The notes under the pieces were generated by a model. The model did not search any database and was not told the origin of the DNA. It was given only the letters and a program-made list of their open reading frames with translations. This document shows positions 12,743 to 19,287 of a stretch of 23,945 bases of DNA, in pieces; positions within the stretch are counted from its first letter, which is position 1; each line of letters opens with the position of its first letter. The translations under genes were made by a program, and so were the position numbers. The DNA is from a virus, in the IMG/VR virus record IMGVR_UViG_3300032229_000702, positions 1 through 23,945 of that record, one strand, 5' to 3'.

Positions 12743-12841
12743 CTAATGGACACTGACCTGATGGTTACTCTTTCTGCAGAGGGAGGCGTCAGTTGTTTAT
12801 ATCCTAGCAAGCACCTTGCTGGAGTCCATGTAGTAATAATA
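12743..12841 (-). other. Non-coding leader of the tRNA cluster
   Basis: No ORF. It holds a strong hairpin at 12804-12822 (AGCAAG/CTTGCT plus one wobble and one C-G pair, 3-nt loop), distant ACTGAC/GTCAGT arms, and the palindrome AATAATATTATT around 12835. No clear -35/-10 pair was found for tRNA-Tyr. Confidence 0.45.
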
Positions 12842-13234
12842 TTATTGTTTGGGGCAGTCGTCAACCCAAGGAGCACAAATTCTCATTTCACCGCCAAGAA
12901 CTGATTGGGCATAAGACCCGTCTGGTGGTTTCTCTGAGTATCGTGGTGAAGGTATTTTAACCTTTCCATCGTCTCCTGTCAAGCGTTCATATTCTGCTAT
13001 TGCTGCATCCACGTCTCGCTTGATTCTTCTATTCAATTTTTCAGGATCTTTAAGTACAAACTCATTAAGGATAGTTTGCGGGAAATATTTTCTTTGAATT
13101 TCATCAAGTAAATCCCAAAGATTATTTTCATGAATTCCAGTACATTGTGAGAGTGCTGCAATAATAGAAGATAATATGATACCTATTATAGCATATTGTT
13201 TTATATCTGGTTTCTTTTTGCCAAAATTAAACAT
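12842..13234 (-). CDS. Single-pass membrane protein, 130 aa
   Basis: ATG at 13234. A short basic N terminus (FNFGKKKPDIKQ) precedes a transmembrane helix (about 13-32, YAIIGIILSSIIAALSQC), then a helical periplasmic part (RRIKRDVDAAIAEYERLTG) and a C terminus with MRICAPWVDDCP. The N-in single-pass topology with a helical outside domain, next to cell-wall enzymes, would fit an inner-membrane spanin or a virion-associated protein. This is inference; no family is certain. Confidence 0.8.
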   Translation of the reverse strand: MFNFGKKKPDIKQYAIIGIILSSIIAALSQCTGIHENNLWDLLDEIQRKYFPQTILNEFVLKDPEKLNRRIKRDVDAAIAEYERLTGDDGKVKIPSPRYSEKPPDGSYAQSVLGGEMRICAPWVDDCPKQ

Positions 13235-13254
13235 AAAAATGCAGCACTCGCCGT

Positions 13255-13261
13255 TATTTAG
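13255..13261 (-). promoter_or_regulatory. Late-promoter-like motif for the 130-aa membrane gene
   Basis: CTAAATA on the minus strand overlaps the stop of the 3D-domain gene. Six bases later comes AGTGCTGCA (13240-13248), the same word at the same distance as at the late motif 13925-13932. Confidence 0.5.
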
Positions 13262-13887
13262 TCAGGAAGAGGATTAGTATATTTTTCCTTTCCTTTTGGA
13301 ATCTCAGTTTCTTTTTGTTTCATTTTTGATGGAACAACTTTAGCATAAACAGTTTGTTTACCAAACTCTTTAGATGTTAATCCTGGTTTTCCACTCACAT
13401 CCGCTGCAGTTTGTCTAGAAAGATCAAAACTTGTAGATTTATTATATTGCCCCTGTTTACCAAAATTTCCAGTATCAAAAACTTTTGTAGTTGCAACAGG
13501 AGCTTTAGTTCCCGGTGCTTTTGTCATTTGAAGTTGAGTTCCAAAAGGAATTGATGGTTTATTACTTGTTGCAGACTTATAAGGGACAGCAACACCCTTT
13601 GAAGCGTCGTGCCATCTTTCCCCACTTGCAGTATGAGTTCCTTTTGTATCAACTGTACTGTAAGAACTTACCTTAACAGGTTTCCACCCATAACGTTTTT
13701 GCTCATCTGGAGTATGAGATCTCTGAGTAAACTTTCCCGTTTGTTTATTTAAAACCCCCGATTTATAATTTTTATATGCAAGAACCTCTTGTTTTGGTGG
13801 TTGAGGTTTTGGTGGAGGAGGATTAAATCCAAAGAAAAATTCGTTAACTTGAGATGCGTGTTCGTAAAATTCTTGAAATGTCTTCAT
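13258..13887 (-). CDS. Double-psi beta-barrel (3D-domain) cell-wall-related protein
   Basis: 209 residues from ATG at 13887; a GTG ten codons upstream lies in a hairpin and is less likely. The N terminus MKTFQEFYEHASQVNEFFFG resembles a T4 capsid-targeting leader. A proline-rich linker (NPPPPKPQPPKQE) follows. The C-terminal half is a double-psi barrel: VSSYSTVDTKGTHTASGERW, IPFGTQLQM and VFDTGNFGKQ, then STSFDLSRQTA, which keep the paired Asp residues of the 3D/MltA-RlpA fold. That fold suggests lytic transglycosylase or peptidoglycan-binding activity. It lies between the tail lysozyme gene and the 130-aa membrane gene. Confidence 0.78.
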   Translation of the reverse strand: MKTFQEFYEHASQVNEFFFGFNPPPPKPQPPKQEVLAYKNYKSGVLNKQTGKFTQRSHTPDEQKRYGWKPVKVSSYSTVDTKGTHTASGERWHDASKGVAVPYKSATSNKPSIPFGTQLQMTKAPGTKAPVATTKVFDTGNFGKQGQYNKSTSFDLSRQTAADVSGKPGLTSKEFGKQTVYAKVVPSKMKQKETEIPKGKEKYTNPLPD

Positions 13888-13924
13888 TTTAAAAAGAAAG
13901 GGGAAGTTCTGCAGCACTACCCCC

Positions 13925-13932
13925 TATTTATT
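13925..13932 (-). promoter_or_regulatory. T4-type late promoter for the 3D-domain gene
   Basis: AATAAATA on the minus strand overlaps the stop of the tail lysozyme gene. It is followed after six bases by AGTGCTGCA (13910-13918) and by a GGGG-AGT/ACT-CCCC hairpin. Confidence 0.6.
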
Positions 13933-14614
13933 AAACGTCTACCATGGTCAGTCGGTTAGCATAATCATAGGCAAATGAAGTGCGAGCACCATGATGCCCC
14001 CAACCAATCCAACTATACGCATATCCCATGTAACGATTGATAGATTTACCAGGAACTTTCATTTTATCTTCAATCTGTTTCCATTGGATTTCATTTGTTA
14101 GATAACGTAATTGCGTATCAAGTGATGATGGCGACCCACCATACTTTCTAGCAAAATCACCCAATCCATAATAACGATTGGCAGATGTCCATTGAATCAG
14201 TCCGTAACCGCCGTAGCAGTTACCCCAACTGGTTCTACTACCACCTTCACAAATATTAGGCACAAATGTTGATTCTTGCCTAATATTTCCCAAAATAGTA
14301 GCAAGGGCGTTTCTGTCTTTAATACCACGATCCTGGAAAAATGCCAGGGTAGCATTCTCATTTTCATTACACCCTTTACAAATTAGCCTTTTCTCTTTTG
14401 GATTTTCAGGAGCAACCTCGCGGATCGCTGTCTTGTCTTTTACAAGATCAATCTCATTTTTAAGAGAGATAGGTTTTGTTTCCATTAATGGAGGCGGTGC
14501 TTCCACTGGGGGAGGAGGACCTTGCATCTTGTAGTTGGCAAATGGCAGTGTTGCCGTTTGTGTTGCAACCGTCGCCAAAAGAGGCACGGCCACAGTTGTA
14601 AGGTTAAAAAGCAT
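13931..14614 (-). CDS. Phage tail lysozyme
   Basis: 227 residues from ATG at 14614. The N terminus is hydrophobic (LFNLTTVAVPLLATVATQTA), followed by a Pro-rich stretch (GPPPPVEAPPPLME). From about residue 85 it is a phage tail-type lysozyme domain: FFQDRGIKDRNALATILGNI with RQESTFVPN (catalytic Glu), then GYGLIQWTSANRYYGL, LDTQLRYLTNEIQ and a WIGWGHHG ending. Such domains cleave peptidoglycan during genome entry or are tail-associated. The N-terminal hydrophobic part could instead be a signal sequence for lysis. Late timing is suggested by its neighbours. Confidence 0.87.
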   Translation of the reverse strand: MLFNLTTVAVPLLATVATQTATLPFANYKMQGPPPPVEAPPPLMETKPISLKNEIDLVKDKTAIREVAPENPKEKRLICKGCNENENATLAFFQDRGIKDRNALATILGNIRQESTFVPNICEGGSRTSWGNCYGGYGLIQWTSANRYYGLGDFARKYGGSPSSLDTQLRYLTNEIQWKQIEDKMKVPGKSINRYMGYAYSWIGWGHHGARTSFAYDYANRLTMVDV

Positions 14615-14643
14615 TAAGGTTAATTGAACTCTACATCCGTATA

Positions 14644-14673
14644 GAGAAAGCGCACTTCCCCTTTCTCAAGGGG
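14644..14673 (-). promoter_or_regulatory. Two mutually exclusive hairpins in the lysozyme leader
   Basis: On the minus strand CCCCTT-GAGA-AAGGGG (14658-14673, a GNRA-type tetraloop) competes for the same bases with GAGAAAG/CTTTCTC (14661-14667 with 14644-14650). No gene lies in 14615-14782; a terminator occupies 14715-14741. Confidence 0.5.
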
Positions 14674-14714
14674 CATTCTCCACGGCTCTAATTGTCACAT
14701 CAAGGACTAATTAC

Positions 14715-14741
14715 AAAAAAACCCACCAAATTTGATGGGTT
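14715..14741 (-). terminator. Terminator after the HExxH gene
   Basis: On the minus strand AACCCATCAA pairs with TTGGTGGGTT (one G-T) and runs into seven T. It lies 42 nt after the stop of the metalloprotease-like gene. Confidence 0.85.
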
Positions 14742-14782
14742 CGGTTCATGATAAGTTATTATTTAGGATTTGTCAAGTTTTT

Positions 14783-15256
14783 TCACTTCACAAGTGGTAA
14801 CTTAAATAAGTAAGAATGATCTGACCCAAAATCTCTTAAAAGTTTTCCAGCTCTCATATTTGCATCATTTTCAGTTTTACTTCCCGCATGTCCAGTACCA
14901 TTGATATTACGTTCATGATGTGAATAATGAATCAATTCATGCGCTAAAGTACGCAAAATATCCATTGGATGCCTATCTAAAATTTCAACAAATATTTTAT
15001 CTTTTCCCCTTATAATTCCAAACGCAGCATATTTTTGAGAAAATTTAGAATCTGAAACAAAATTAATATTTGGTATTTTTTTTAATTTTAAATTTCTTTT
15101 TGCAAAAGATAAAAAAACTTTTACAATTTTAAAAAATTGTTCATGAGAAACTTTATTCCCTCTTCTATCAAAAAAATTTGGATGACCTTTGTTCAAATCT
15201 TCACCATACATAGATTTATAAGCCTCAGCAAGATATGATAAATCTAATCTATCCAT
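14783..15256 (-). CDS. HExxH metallopeptidase-like protein
   Basis: 157 residues from ATG at 15256. The C-terminal half has LAHELIHYSHHERN, a zincin HExxH motif, followed by TENDANMRAGKLLRDFG, which offers a downstream acidic third ligand as in SprT/gluzincin-like folds. The N-terminal half is basic (SFAKRNLKLKKIPNINF). The first residues (DRLDLSYLAEAYKSMYGED) resemble leaders of other phage-packaged proteins only weakly. A phage maturation or host-directed protease is possible; the substrate is unknown. It is transcribed from a late motif that is paired back-to-back with that of the plus-strand operon. Confidence 0.75.
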   Translation of the reverse strand: MDRLDLSYLAEAYKSMYGEDLNKGHPNFFDRRGNKVSHEQFFKIVKVFLSFAKRNLKLKKIPNINFVSDSKFSQKYAAFGIIRGKDKIFVEILDRHPMDILRTLAHELIHYSHHERNINGTGHAGSKTENDANMRAGKLLRDFGSDHSYLFKLPLVK

Positions 15257-15280
15257 TCTACTCTATGGTGGATTTAATAT

Positions 15281-15300
15281 TATTTAGACTTTACTAAATA
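15281..15300. promoter_or_regulatory. Back-to-back divergent late promoters
   Basis: TATTTAG (15281-15287) and CTAAATA (15294-15300) form an inverted pair 6 bp apart. The left one reads CTAAATA on the minus strand toward the HExxH gene, the right one reads toward the plus-strand operon. Each lies 25-30 nt before its ATG. Confidence 0.7.
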
Positions 15301-15326
15301 GTTGCATAGTCTATCTTAATAGAACG

Positions 15327-15788
15327 ATGAAAAGATTAGCTTTTATCTTTTCGTTATTCTTAGTTACTCCTGTTAGTGCTGCTGAAATTACATCTAAAAT
15401 TGTTGATTCTGTACAATTAGGCGTTCAGGGTGCTGCGGTTCAATCAGAAAGAATAGGTGCTTCCTACTCTGTAGGAGGTACAAATATTAACGTTACAACT
15501 CTTGGTGGAGTTGGCAGTGCAGGTTCTTATAATATTAACACAAATGGTGCGGCATTTAGTTTCTCTGAAGCATCAATCACTGCAGATACTGTTGTCACCA
15601 ATCAGTCGGCAGCTTCTGGAACAATTGCTTCTCCCAACCTTTATGGCAACTCTACTACTCAGTTAGGTGGAGATAAAGGTTCTCTTTCAGGTACACTTTC
15701 ACCAACAGGTGTTCCTACAATTACTGCTGGTGGTCCTGGAAGCACAGGAACAGCACAAAGAACCGTTGAGTTAAGCGTATTCAAGTGA
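15327..15788 (+). CDS. Exported protein, 153 aa
   Basis: ATG at 15327. A clear signal peptide (KRLAFIFSLFLVTPVSAAE, cleavage after SAA or VSA) is followed by a beta-rich, Gly/Ser/Thr-rich mature part (SYSVGGTNINVTT, SYNINTNGAAFSFSEASI). It is a paralogue of the next gene: both have Y[ST]V.GTNIN and N/QTxGAxFxFSE. The type is familiar from cyanomyoviruses and has no known role; a periplasmic or virion-surface protein is plausible. It is first in the late plus-strand operon. Confidence 0.82.
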   Translation: MKRLAFIFSLFLVTPVSAAEITSKIVDSVQLGVQGAAVQSERIGASYSVGGTNINVTTLGGVGSAGSYNINTNGAAFSFSEASITADTVVTNQSAASGTIASPNLYGNSTTQLGGDKGSLSGTLSPTGVPTITAGGPGSTGTAQRTVELSVFK

Positions 15789-16147
15789 GACACATAACTC
15801 CCGTTTTGCTCATAGCAGCGGGATTTATATCTCCCTGCTATGCTGGTCCTGTCACTCCCAATTTTACGAGTGGCACAATTACTTCTGAGACAAAGACACG
15901 CACTGAAGTGGTTGAAACTATTAAACAAATAGAATATTCTACTGGGACATCTTACACTGTCACTGGTACTAATATCAACATACCTGACCGGCCAGGACCA
16001 GGAGCGAATTACACTATTCAGACTCAAGGTGCTCCGTTCCAGTTTAGTGAGACTTATCTGACTCCTGGAATCGCCAAAGAAACATGGATAGATCGCAAAA
16101 CTACCGAAGATTCGGTAACAAACTCAATATCTGTCTTTACACAATAG
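15785..16147 (+). CDS. Exported protein, 120 aa (paralogue of the previous)
   Basis: It starts with GTG at 15785, overlapping the previous stop (GTGA), so it is translationally coupled. A signal peptide (RHITPVLLIAAGFISPCYAG) precedes TSGTITSETKTRTEVVETI and the shared YTVTGTNINIP and IQTQGAPFQFSETYL blocks. Its final 64 nt overlap the next gene in another frame. Function unknown. Confidence 0.8.
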   Translation: MRHITPVLLIAAGFISPCYAGPVTPNFTSGTITSETKTRTEVVETIKQIEYSTGTSYTVTGTNINIPDRPGPGANYTIQTQGAPFQFSETYLTPGIAKETWIDRKTTEDSVTNSISVFTQ

Positions 16148-16770
16148 CGGGAATATTATTATTAACACTCGCAGGTTCCACAAGAAGTAAAGCACAACAA
16201 GCTCCATCCAATACCAATATTGCTGGGCCCTCAGCATCTGCAACTGGTAGCGTAACCAATCAAGCGGTTCAGGTACTTCAGGGTCCATTTGCTGTAAATA
16301 CTTATGGTGGAGGAGTTTCTTGTCAAGGATCAACATTGAATCTTCAAACATTTGGATATAACAGTTTATCAAATAATAGTGATCCAACTTCATATCAACA
16401 AAATTCAATTAATACTGGAGTTTCACTGGGTTTTTCAGTACCTTTGGATGGTTCATTACAAGAACTGTGCAAAGCAAGAGTTCGTACAGAAATTTCAAGA
16501 CAGCAGGCAGAAGCAGACAAAGCACGTCTTGATTTTGAATTAGTCAGATTACTTAAATGCGGTGAGGCAAAGAAATCAGGAATTGATTTTCATCCCAATA
16601 GTCCCTATTCAAAAATATGTGCAGATATAATAGTGCAACCACCAAAAATTGTTACAATTGATCCAGTAGGTTCAATAAATAATAAGTTACCGTTGGGACA
16701 AAATAATGTCCAAATCAAAGAACAAAGGCTCAAACAATCAAGCCAAGAAACCAAAACAAAATCAAGGTAA
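16084..16770 (+). CDS. Exported protein, 228 aa
   Basis: ATG at 16084. The N terminus has a basic lead and a hydrophobic signal (LNICLYTIAGILLLTLAGST), cleaved near SKAQQ. The mature part has SVTNQAVQVLQGPFAVNTYG and GGGVSCQGSTLN, then GFSVPLDGSLQELCKARVRT and a helical Cys-containing end (RLLKCGEAKKSGIDFHPNSP, CADIIVQ). These blocks are those of a common but unassigned cyanomyovirus protein. The overlap of 64 nt with the previous gene is unusually long but no later ATG precedes the signal peptide. Its C terminus overlaps the 35-aa Lys-rich ORF. Confidence 0.85.
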   Translation: MDRSQNYRRFGNKLNICLYTIAGILLLTLAGSTRSKAQQAPSNTNIAGPSASATGSVTNQAVQVLQGPFAVNTYGGGVSCQGSTLNLQTFGYNSLSNNSDPTSYQQNSINTGVSLGFSVPLDGSLQELCKARVRTEISRQQAEADKARLDFELVRLLKCGEAKKSGIDFHPNSPYSKICADIIVQPPKIVTIDPVGSINNKLPLGQNNVQIKEQRLKQSSQETKTKSR

Positions 16771-16813
16771 TGCAACTGCTAAAAAAGCAAAAAATGGTGG
16801 CAAGAAAAAATGA
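16706..16813 (+). CDS. Lys-rich 35-aa protein
   Basis: A complete ATG-to-TGA frame in which 12 of 35 residues are Lys and none is acidic (begins MSKSKNKGSNNQAKKPKQNQ, ends NGGKKK). It overlaps the 3' end of the 228-aa gene by 65 nt and its stop directly precedes the AGG ribosome-binding site of the next gene. A GGGA lies 7-8 nt upstream of the ATG. A disordered nucleic-acid-binding peptide is the simplest reading, by composition only. Confidence 0.65.
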   Translation: MSKSKNKGSNNQAKKPKQNQGNATAKKAKNGGKKK

Positions 16814-16819
16814 GGTATT

Positions 16820-17014
16820 ATGCCAAGAGAATGGAATACACCTATTCGGGAACCTTGGAATCCTGTAATTAAAAAATGTCTTGATGCTGTTGATGAACAC
16901 ATCAGACAATATATTAAAACAGAAGATGAGTGGCATTTATCGCAAGCAAAAATATTAAGAAAATATGTAAAAGATTTAAAAGTTTGGATCCATAAGCAAG
17001 AGGGAAGAGAATGA
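16820..17014 (+). CDS. Hypothetical protein, 64 aa
   Basis: ATG at 16820 with GAGG 6 nt upstream. A soluble helical protein (PREWNTPIREPWNPVIKK, then HIRQYIKTEDEWHLSQAKIL and KTWIH-like VWIHKQEG). I recognise the type as conserved in cyanomyoviruses without known function. It overlaps the next gene by 4 nt. Confidence 0.82.
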   Translation: MPREWNTPIREPWNPVIKKCLDAVDEHIRQYIKTEDEWHLSQAKILRKYVKDLKVWIHKQEGRE

Positions 17015-17202
17015 AAAATGCGATTATCCTTTCACTTTGTTTTTTACCATTAGCAATTATCTATATAATAATGAAATTATCTCTGTGGATGTCCTCTACG
17101 GTTTCGGAAATTTCTTATGTAAAAAAAGATGCAAAACGAGAACACGGACCCTACGTGGAAAATGCATATGCAGATATTGATGAAGAGGAAGAGAAAGATT
17201 GA
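17011..17202 (+). CDS. Small membrane protein, 63 aa
   Basis: ATG at 17011 in an ATGA overlap, with AGGGAAGAG upstream. One transmembrane helix (KNAIILSLCFLPLAIIYIIM) is followed by a charged tail ending DIDEEEEKD. No family recognised. Confidence 0.78.
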   Translation: MKNAIILSLCFLPLAIIYIIMKLSLWMSSTVSEISYVKKDAKREHGPYVENAYADIDEEEEKD

Positions 17203-17332
17203 AATTGCTGAAATTATTGATGAAGCAATTTGGAAATGGTATTTTGAGAATGGAAAAGAAGTTCCTAACTGGAAGATGCAAAAAGATCCACAATGGTGGA
17301 TTGATTATTTAAAGGAACTTGAAAATGAGTGA
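17180..17332 (+). CDS. Hypothetical protein, 50 aa
   Basis: I chose ATG at 17180 (KRKRKIEIAEIIDEAIWKWY), which overlaps the previous gene by 23 nt; earlier in-frame ATGs would overlap more. It is amphipathic and rich in Trp ([13 protein letters not shown]). No family recognised. Confidence 0.65.
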   Translation: MKRKRKIEIAEIIDEAIWKWYFENGKEVPNWKMQKDPQWWIDYLKELENE

Positions 17333-17447
17333 ATTTCCTTGGGGTGTTTTTATAATTTTATCATGTGGACTTGCATTCACGGGATATTGCATTTACTACA
17401 TATTAAGATTAGCACATTTGGAGATAAACGATGAAAAGAAAAAATAA
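17325..17447 (+). CDS. Membrane peptide, 40 aa
   Basis: ATG at 17325 overlapping the previous gene by 8 nt, stop TAA at 17447. One transmembrane helix ([20 protein letters not shown]) and a charged end (LEINDEKKK). It overlaps the next gene by 17 nt and carries that gene's ribosome-binding site. Confidence 0.7.
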   Translation: MSEFPWGVFIILSCGLAFTGYCIYYILRLAHLEINDEKKK

Positions 17448-17628
17448 CAAAGAAGAAATAGTATTTGAGGGAACTTTAGATTCTATTCGTCGCGGAGATA
17501 AAGATGTTAAAGAAGTATCAACAGGATTTGAATGTGGCATTCAATGTCATGGATTTTCTGATTGGCAGGTAGGAGACAGAATTGAAATATATAAAACAGT
17601 TCCAAAGAAAAGAACTTTGAAAAAATGA
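17431..17628 (+). CDS. Stand-alone homologue of the IF2 C-terminal (C2) domain
   Basis: 65 residues, ATG at 17431 with GGAGA 7 nt upstream. Nearly the whole protein aligns with the last beta-barrel of bacterial initiation factor 2: [12 protein letters not shown] matches the VIYEGELESLRR of E. coli IF2, [14 protein letters not shown] matches DDVNEVRNGMECGI, and [13 protein letters not shown] plus KKRTL match NDVRTGDVIEVFE and QRTI. In IF2 this domain holds the formylmethionyl end of initiator tRNA; the conserved Glu-Cys-Gly (residues 34-36) and an Arg of the RR pair are kept, while the aromatic residue after it is Gly. There is no GTPase domain. It could bias host initiation or initiator tRNA use, by competition. 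The closest source is probably a cyanobacterial infB. Confidence 0.82.
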   Translation: MKRKNNKEEIVFEGTLDSIRRGDKDVKEVSTGFECGIQCHGFSDWQVGDRIEIYKTVPKKRTLKK

Positions 17629-17834
17629 AGAACCTAGCAATCATTCTGTCAGCAACGAGTCTGGCAATTAGTGGAGCACTTTGTTATAGTGCTTATATAA
17701 CTTATCAAAAAGCACAGAAGATTCTGAATAATCCAGAAGAGTTTGTTGGTGCTGTTGTAGAGAAGCAGATTAACAAAGCATTTGAAAAACTACCTATTCC
17801 TAAACTAAATACAGAGAAGTTTAAACTATTCTAA
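17625..17834 (+). CDS. Membrane protein, 69 aa
   Basis: ATG at 17625 in an ATGA overlap. An N-terminal transmembrane helix ([20 protein letters not shown]) is followed by a helical soluble part ([20 protein letters not shown]) and a basic end. No family recognised; similar small anchored proteins occur in cyanomyoviruses. Confidence 0.78.
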   Translation: MKNLAIILSATSLAISGALCYSAYITYQKAQKILNNPEEFVGAVVEKQINKAFEKLPIPKLNTEKFKLF

Positions 17835-17835
17835 A

Positions 17836-18249
17836 ATGGCTGATAGAGATCCTTACATTTATAGAATACGCGAAATTCATAAAGTAGTTGATGGAGATAC
17901 AATTGATGCTGACATTGATTTGGGTTTTGATATTTCTCTCACTAAGCGAATTCGTCTTGCTGGGGTTGATACTCCTGAGTCACGTACTGCAGATGCGAAT
18001 GAAAAGAAATATGGACTCGAATCAAAAGAATGGTTAAAGCATCGCTGTGAAGGTGCTAAAAACATTCTGATCAAAACTGAACTTCCAGATTCCACAGAAA
18101 AGTACGGAAGAATCATCGGGCATTTGTTTATCAATGATGAACCAACTTCATTGAATAATCAGATGATTGTTGAAGGTTATGCCTGGTCTTATGATGGTGG
18201 AACGAAGAAAAAAAATTTTGCTGAACTAGATGCAAAGCGTAAGAAGTAA
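17836..18249 (+). CDS. Thermonuclease-like nuclease (SNase fold)
   Basis: 137 residues, ATG at 17836. All active-site parts of staphylococcal-type nucleases are seen: VVDGDTIDADI (Asp), RIRLAGVDTPESR (Arg, Asp, Glu) and KYGRIIGHLF (second Arg), then NNQMIVEGYAW. No signal peptide, so it should act in the cytoplasm, possibly on host DNA or RNA. It is last in the plus-strand operon; its stop directly abuts the stop of the convergent gene (TAATTA), with no intergenic terminator. Confidence 0.92.
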   Translation: MADRDPYIYRIREIHKVVDGDTIDADIDLGFDISLTKRIRLAGVDTPESRTADANEKKYGLESKEWLKHRCEGAKNILIKTELPDSTEKYGRIIGHLFINDEPTSLNNQMIVEGYAWSYDGGTKKKNFAELDAKRKK

Positions 18250-19029
18250 TTATTTTGAGTGAAACTTCTTATACTGTTCTTTCTTTTCTTTCTTCTGTTC
18301 TTTCTTGAGTAACTTATTGACTTTCTTGAGAGACTGACTTTTTTCAAACGCAAAATAAACCTGGAGTTCATATGGGGTAAGATCTTTGCTTAAGAGTTTT
18401 TTGCCCCTTACAAATAGTTGTTCAACTATTGGTTTCATTTTTTTTACCATCCATTCCACCAAAGATTTGCCAACAAGAGCCGCAGCAACGGAAGCAGTAG
18501 CAGTAGTCCCAGCAAGTATAACCTGTTCTTTAGGAGGAACTGGGACTTGTCCGATGAGTGGTACTTCAATGACTGGCACCCCCAAATTTATATTTGTGGC
18601 AGATTGATCGGAAATATTCCGATTATTTTGGGTATTTTGAACAGGAACTTGAACCTGTGGTAATACTGGTTTACTATCAGGAAGTGCTCTAGATTTTTCT
18701 TCCTGTTCTTGTTCTTTCTTTTTTTGTTCCGCTTTTACGGCAGCATTAAACTCTTCCTGTGTCGGTACATCAACCACAGGATAATTTAATGAAGGATTTG
18801 GCATCTCAATAACTGGAAGTGCCAAACCCCGTATTAAGGGTTTTTCAGGTAACTGATTAGACCCTTCCGACAGGTACGGAATTATCGGTGGAGGCATCTC
18901 CCGAACCACAGGTTGGGCAACCTTCGGTTGATTCAGCAGCGGTAACTGATGTTGTTGCAACTGCTGAAAACTCTGGTTCTGGAGTTGGTTCAACTGCTGT
19001 GATTGCAGGTTCGGGATCTCGTTTGGCAT
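18250..19029 (-). CDS. Pro/Gln-rich membrane protein
   Basis: Up to 259 residues from ATG at 19029; an alternative ATG at 18897 (MPPPIIPYLSEG) would give 215. The N terminus is Gln-rich (LQSQQLNQLQNQSFQQLQQ), then proline-rich with repeated PV.E/DVP blocks (GLALPVIEMPNPSLNYP, LGVPVIEVPLIGQVPVP). A hydrophobic segment VILAGTTATASVAAALVG is followed by a basic C terminus (LLKKEQKKEKKEQYKKF). It overlaps the 123-aa gene by 173 nt if the first start is used. This could be a virion protein with a membrane segment; the function is not known. Confidence 0.75.
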   Translation of the reverse strand: MPNEIPNLQSQQLNQLQNQSFQQLQQHQLPLLNQPKVAQPVVREMPPPIIPYLSEGSNQLPEKPLIRGLALPVIEMPNPSLNYPVVDVPTQEEFNAAVKAEQKKKEQEQEEKSRALPDSKPVLPQVQVPVQNTQNNRNISDQSATNINLGVPVIEVPLIGQVPVPPKEQVILAGTTATASVAAALVGKSLVEWMVKKMKPIVEQLFVRGKKLLSKDLTPYELQVYFAFEKSQSLKKVNKLLKKEQKKEKKEQYKKFHSK

Positions 19030-19228
19030 CTTCTTGTTTGTCGTTCTTCAATGTATTAATACCAAAAGTTGCGGCAGAAGCAGTAAATACCGTCGCAATA
19101 AAGGTTGGATCCATTTTTGCAAGAAGTCCTGCATAACTAGCGGTCAAAAGTGCAGCAGACCAACTCAGAATTGCAACACGAATTAACTGTCCCATAGCCC
19201 TATCTCTTTTACTTGATGAATCAGCCAT
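18857..19228 (-). CDS. Membrane protein, 123 aa
   Basis: I chose ATG at 19228 (MADSSSKRDRAMGQLIRVAI); the frame opens upstream without a good start. Two hydrophobic segments (ILSWSAALLTASYAGLLA, TFIATVFTASAATFGI) are followed by an acidic Pro/Thr-rich tail ending in GCPTCGSGDASTDNSVPVGR. The N-terminal part is of a type common in cyanomyoviruses. Its C terminus overlaps the Pro/Gln-rich gene in another frame. A CTAAATA motif lies about 50 nt upstream. Confidence 0.82.
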   Translation of the reverse strand: MADSSSKRDRAMGQLIRVAILSWSAALLTASYAGLLAKMDPTFIATVFTASAATFGINTLKNDKQEDAKRDPEPAITAVEPTPEPEFSAVATTSVTAAESTEGCPTCGSGDASTDNSVPVGRV

Positions 19229-19277
19229 TGTATTTAAAAATAATGGTGGACTCACTTAAGAATGATTATACCTTGAG

Positions 19278-19284
19278 TATTTAG
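19278..19284 (-). promoter_or_regulatory. Late-promoter-like motif
   Basis: CTAAATA on the minus strand, just before the end of the large autotransporter-like gene and about 50 nt upstream of the 123-aa gene. Confidence 0.6.
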
Positions 19285-19287
19285 GAA

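Noticed and set aside
14760-14766. CTAAATA on the minus strand as a late promoter for the tail lysozyme gene
   Set aside because: A strong terminator (14715-14741) lies only about 20 nt downstream, so a start here would give an aborted RNA. It may be chance or a tiny RNA; not listed.
15659-16027. Minus-strand frame of 122 codons opposite the exported-protein genes
   Set aside because: It spans the junction of two coupled plus-strand genes with signal peptides; no promoter or ribosome-binding site seen.
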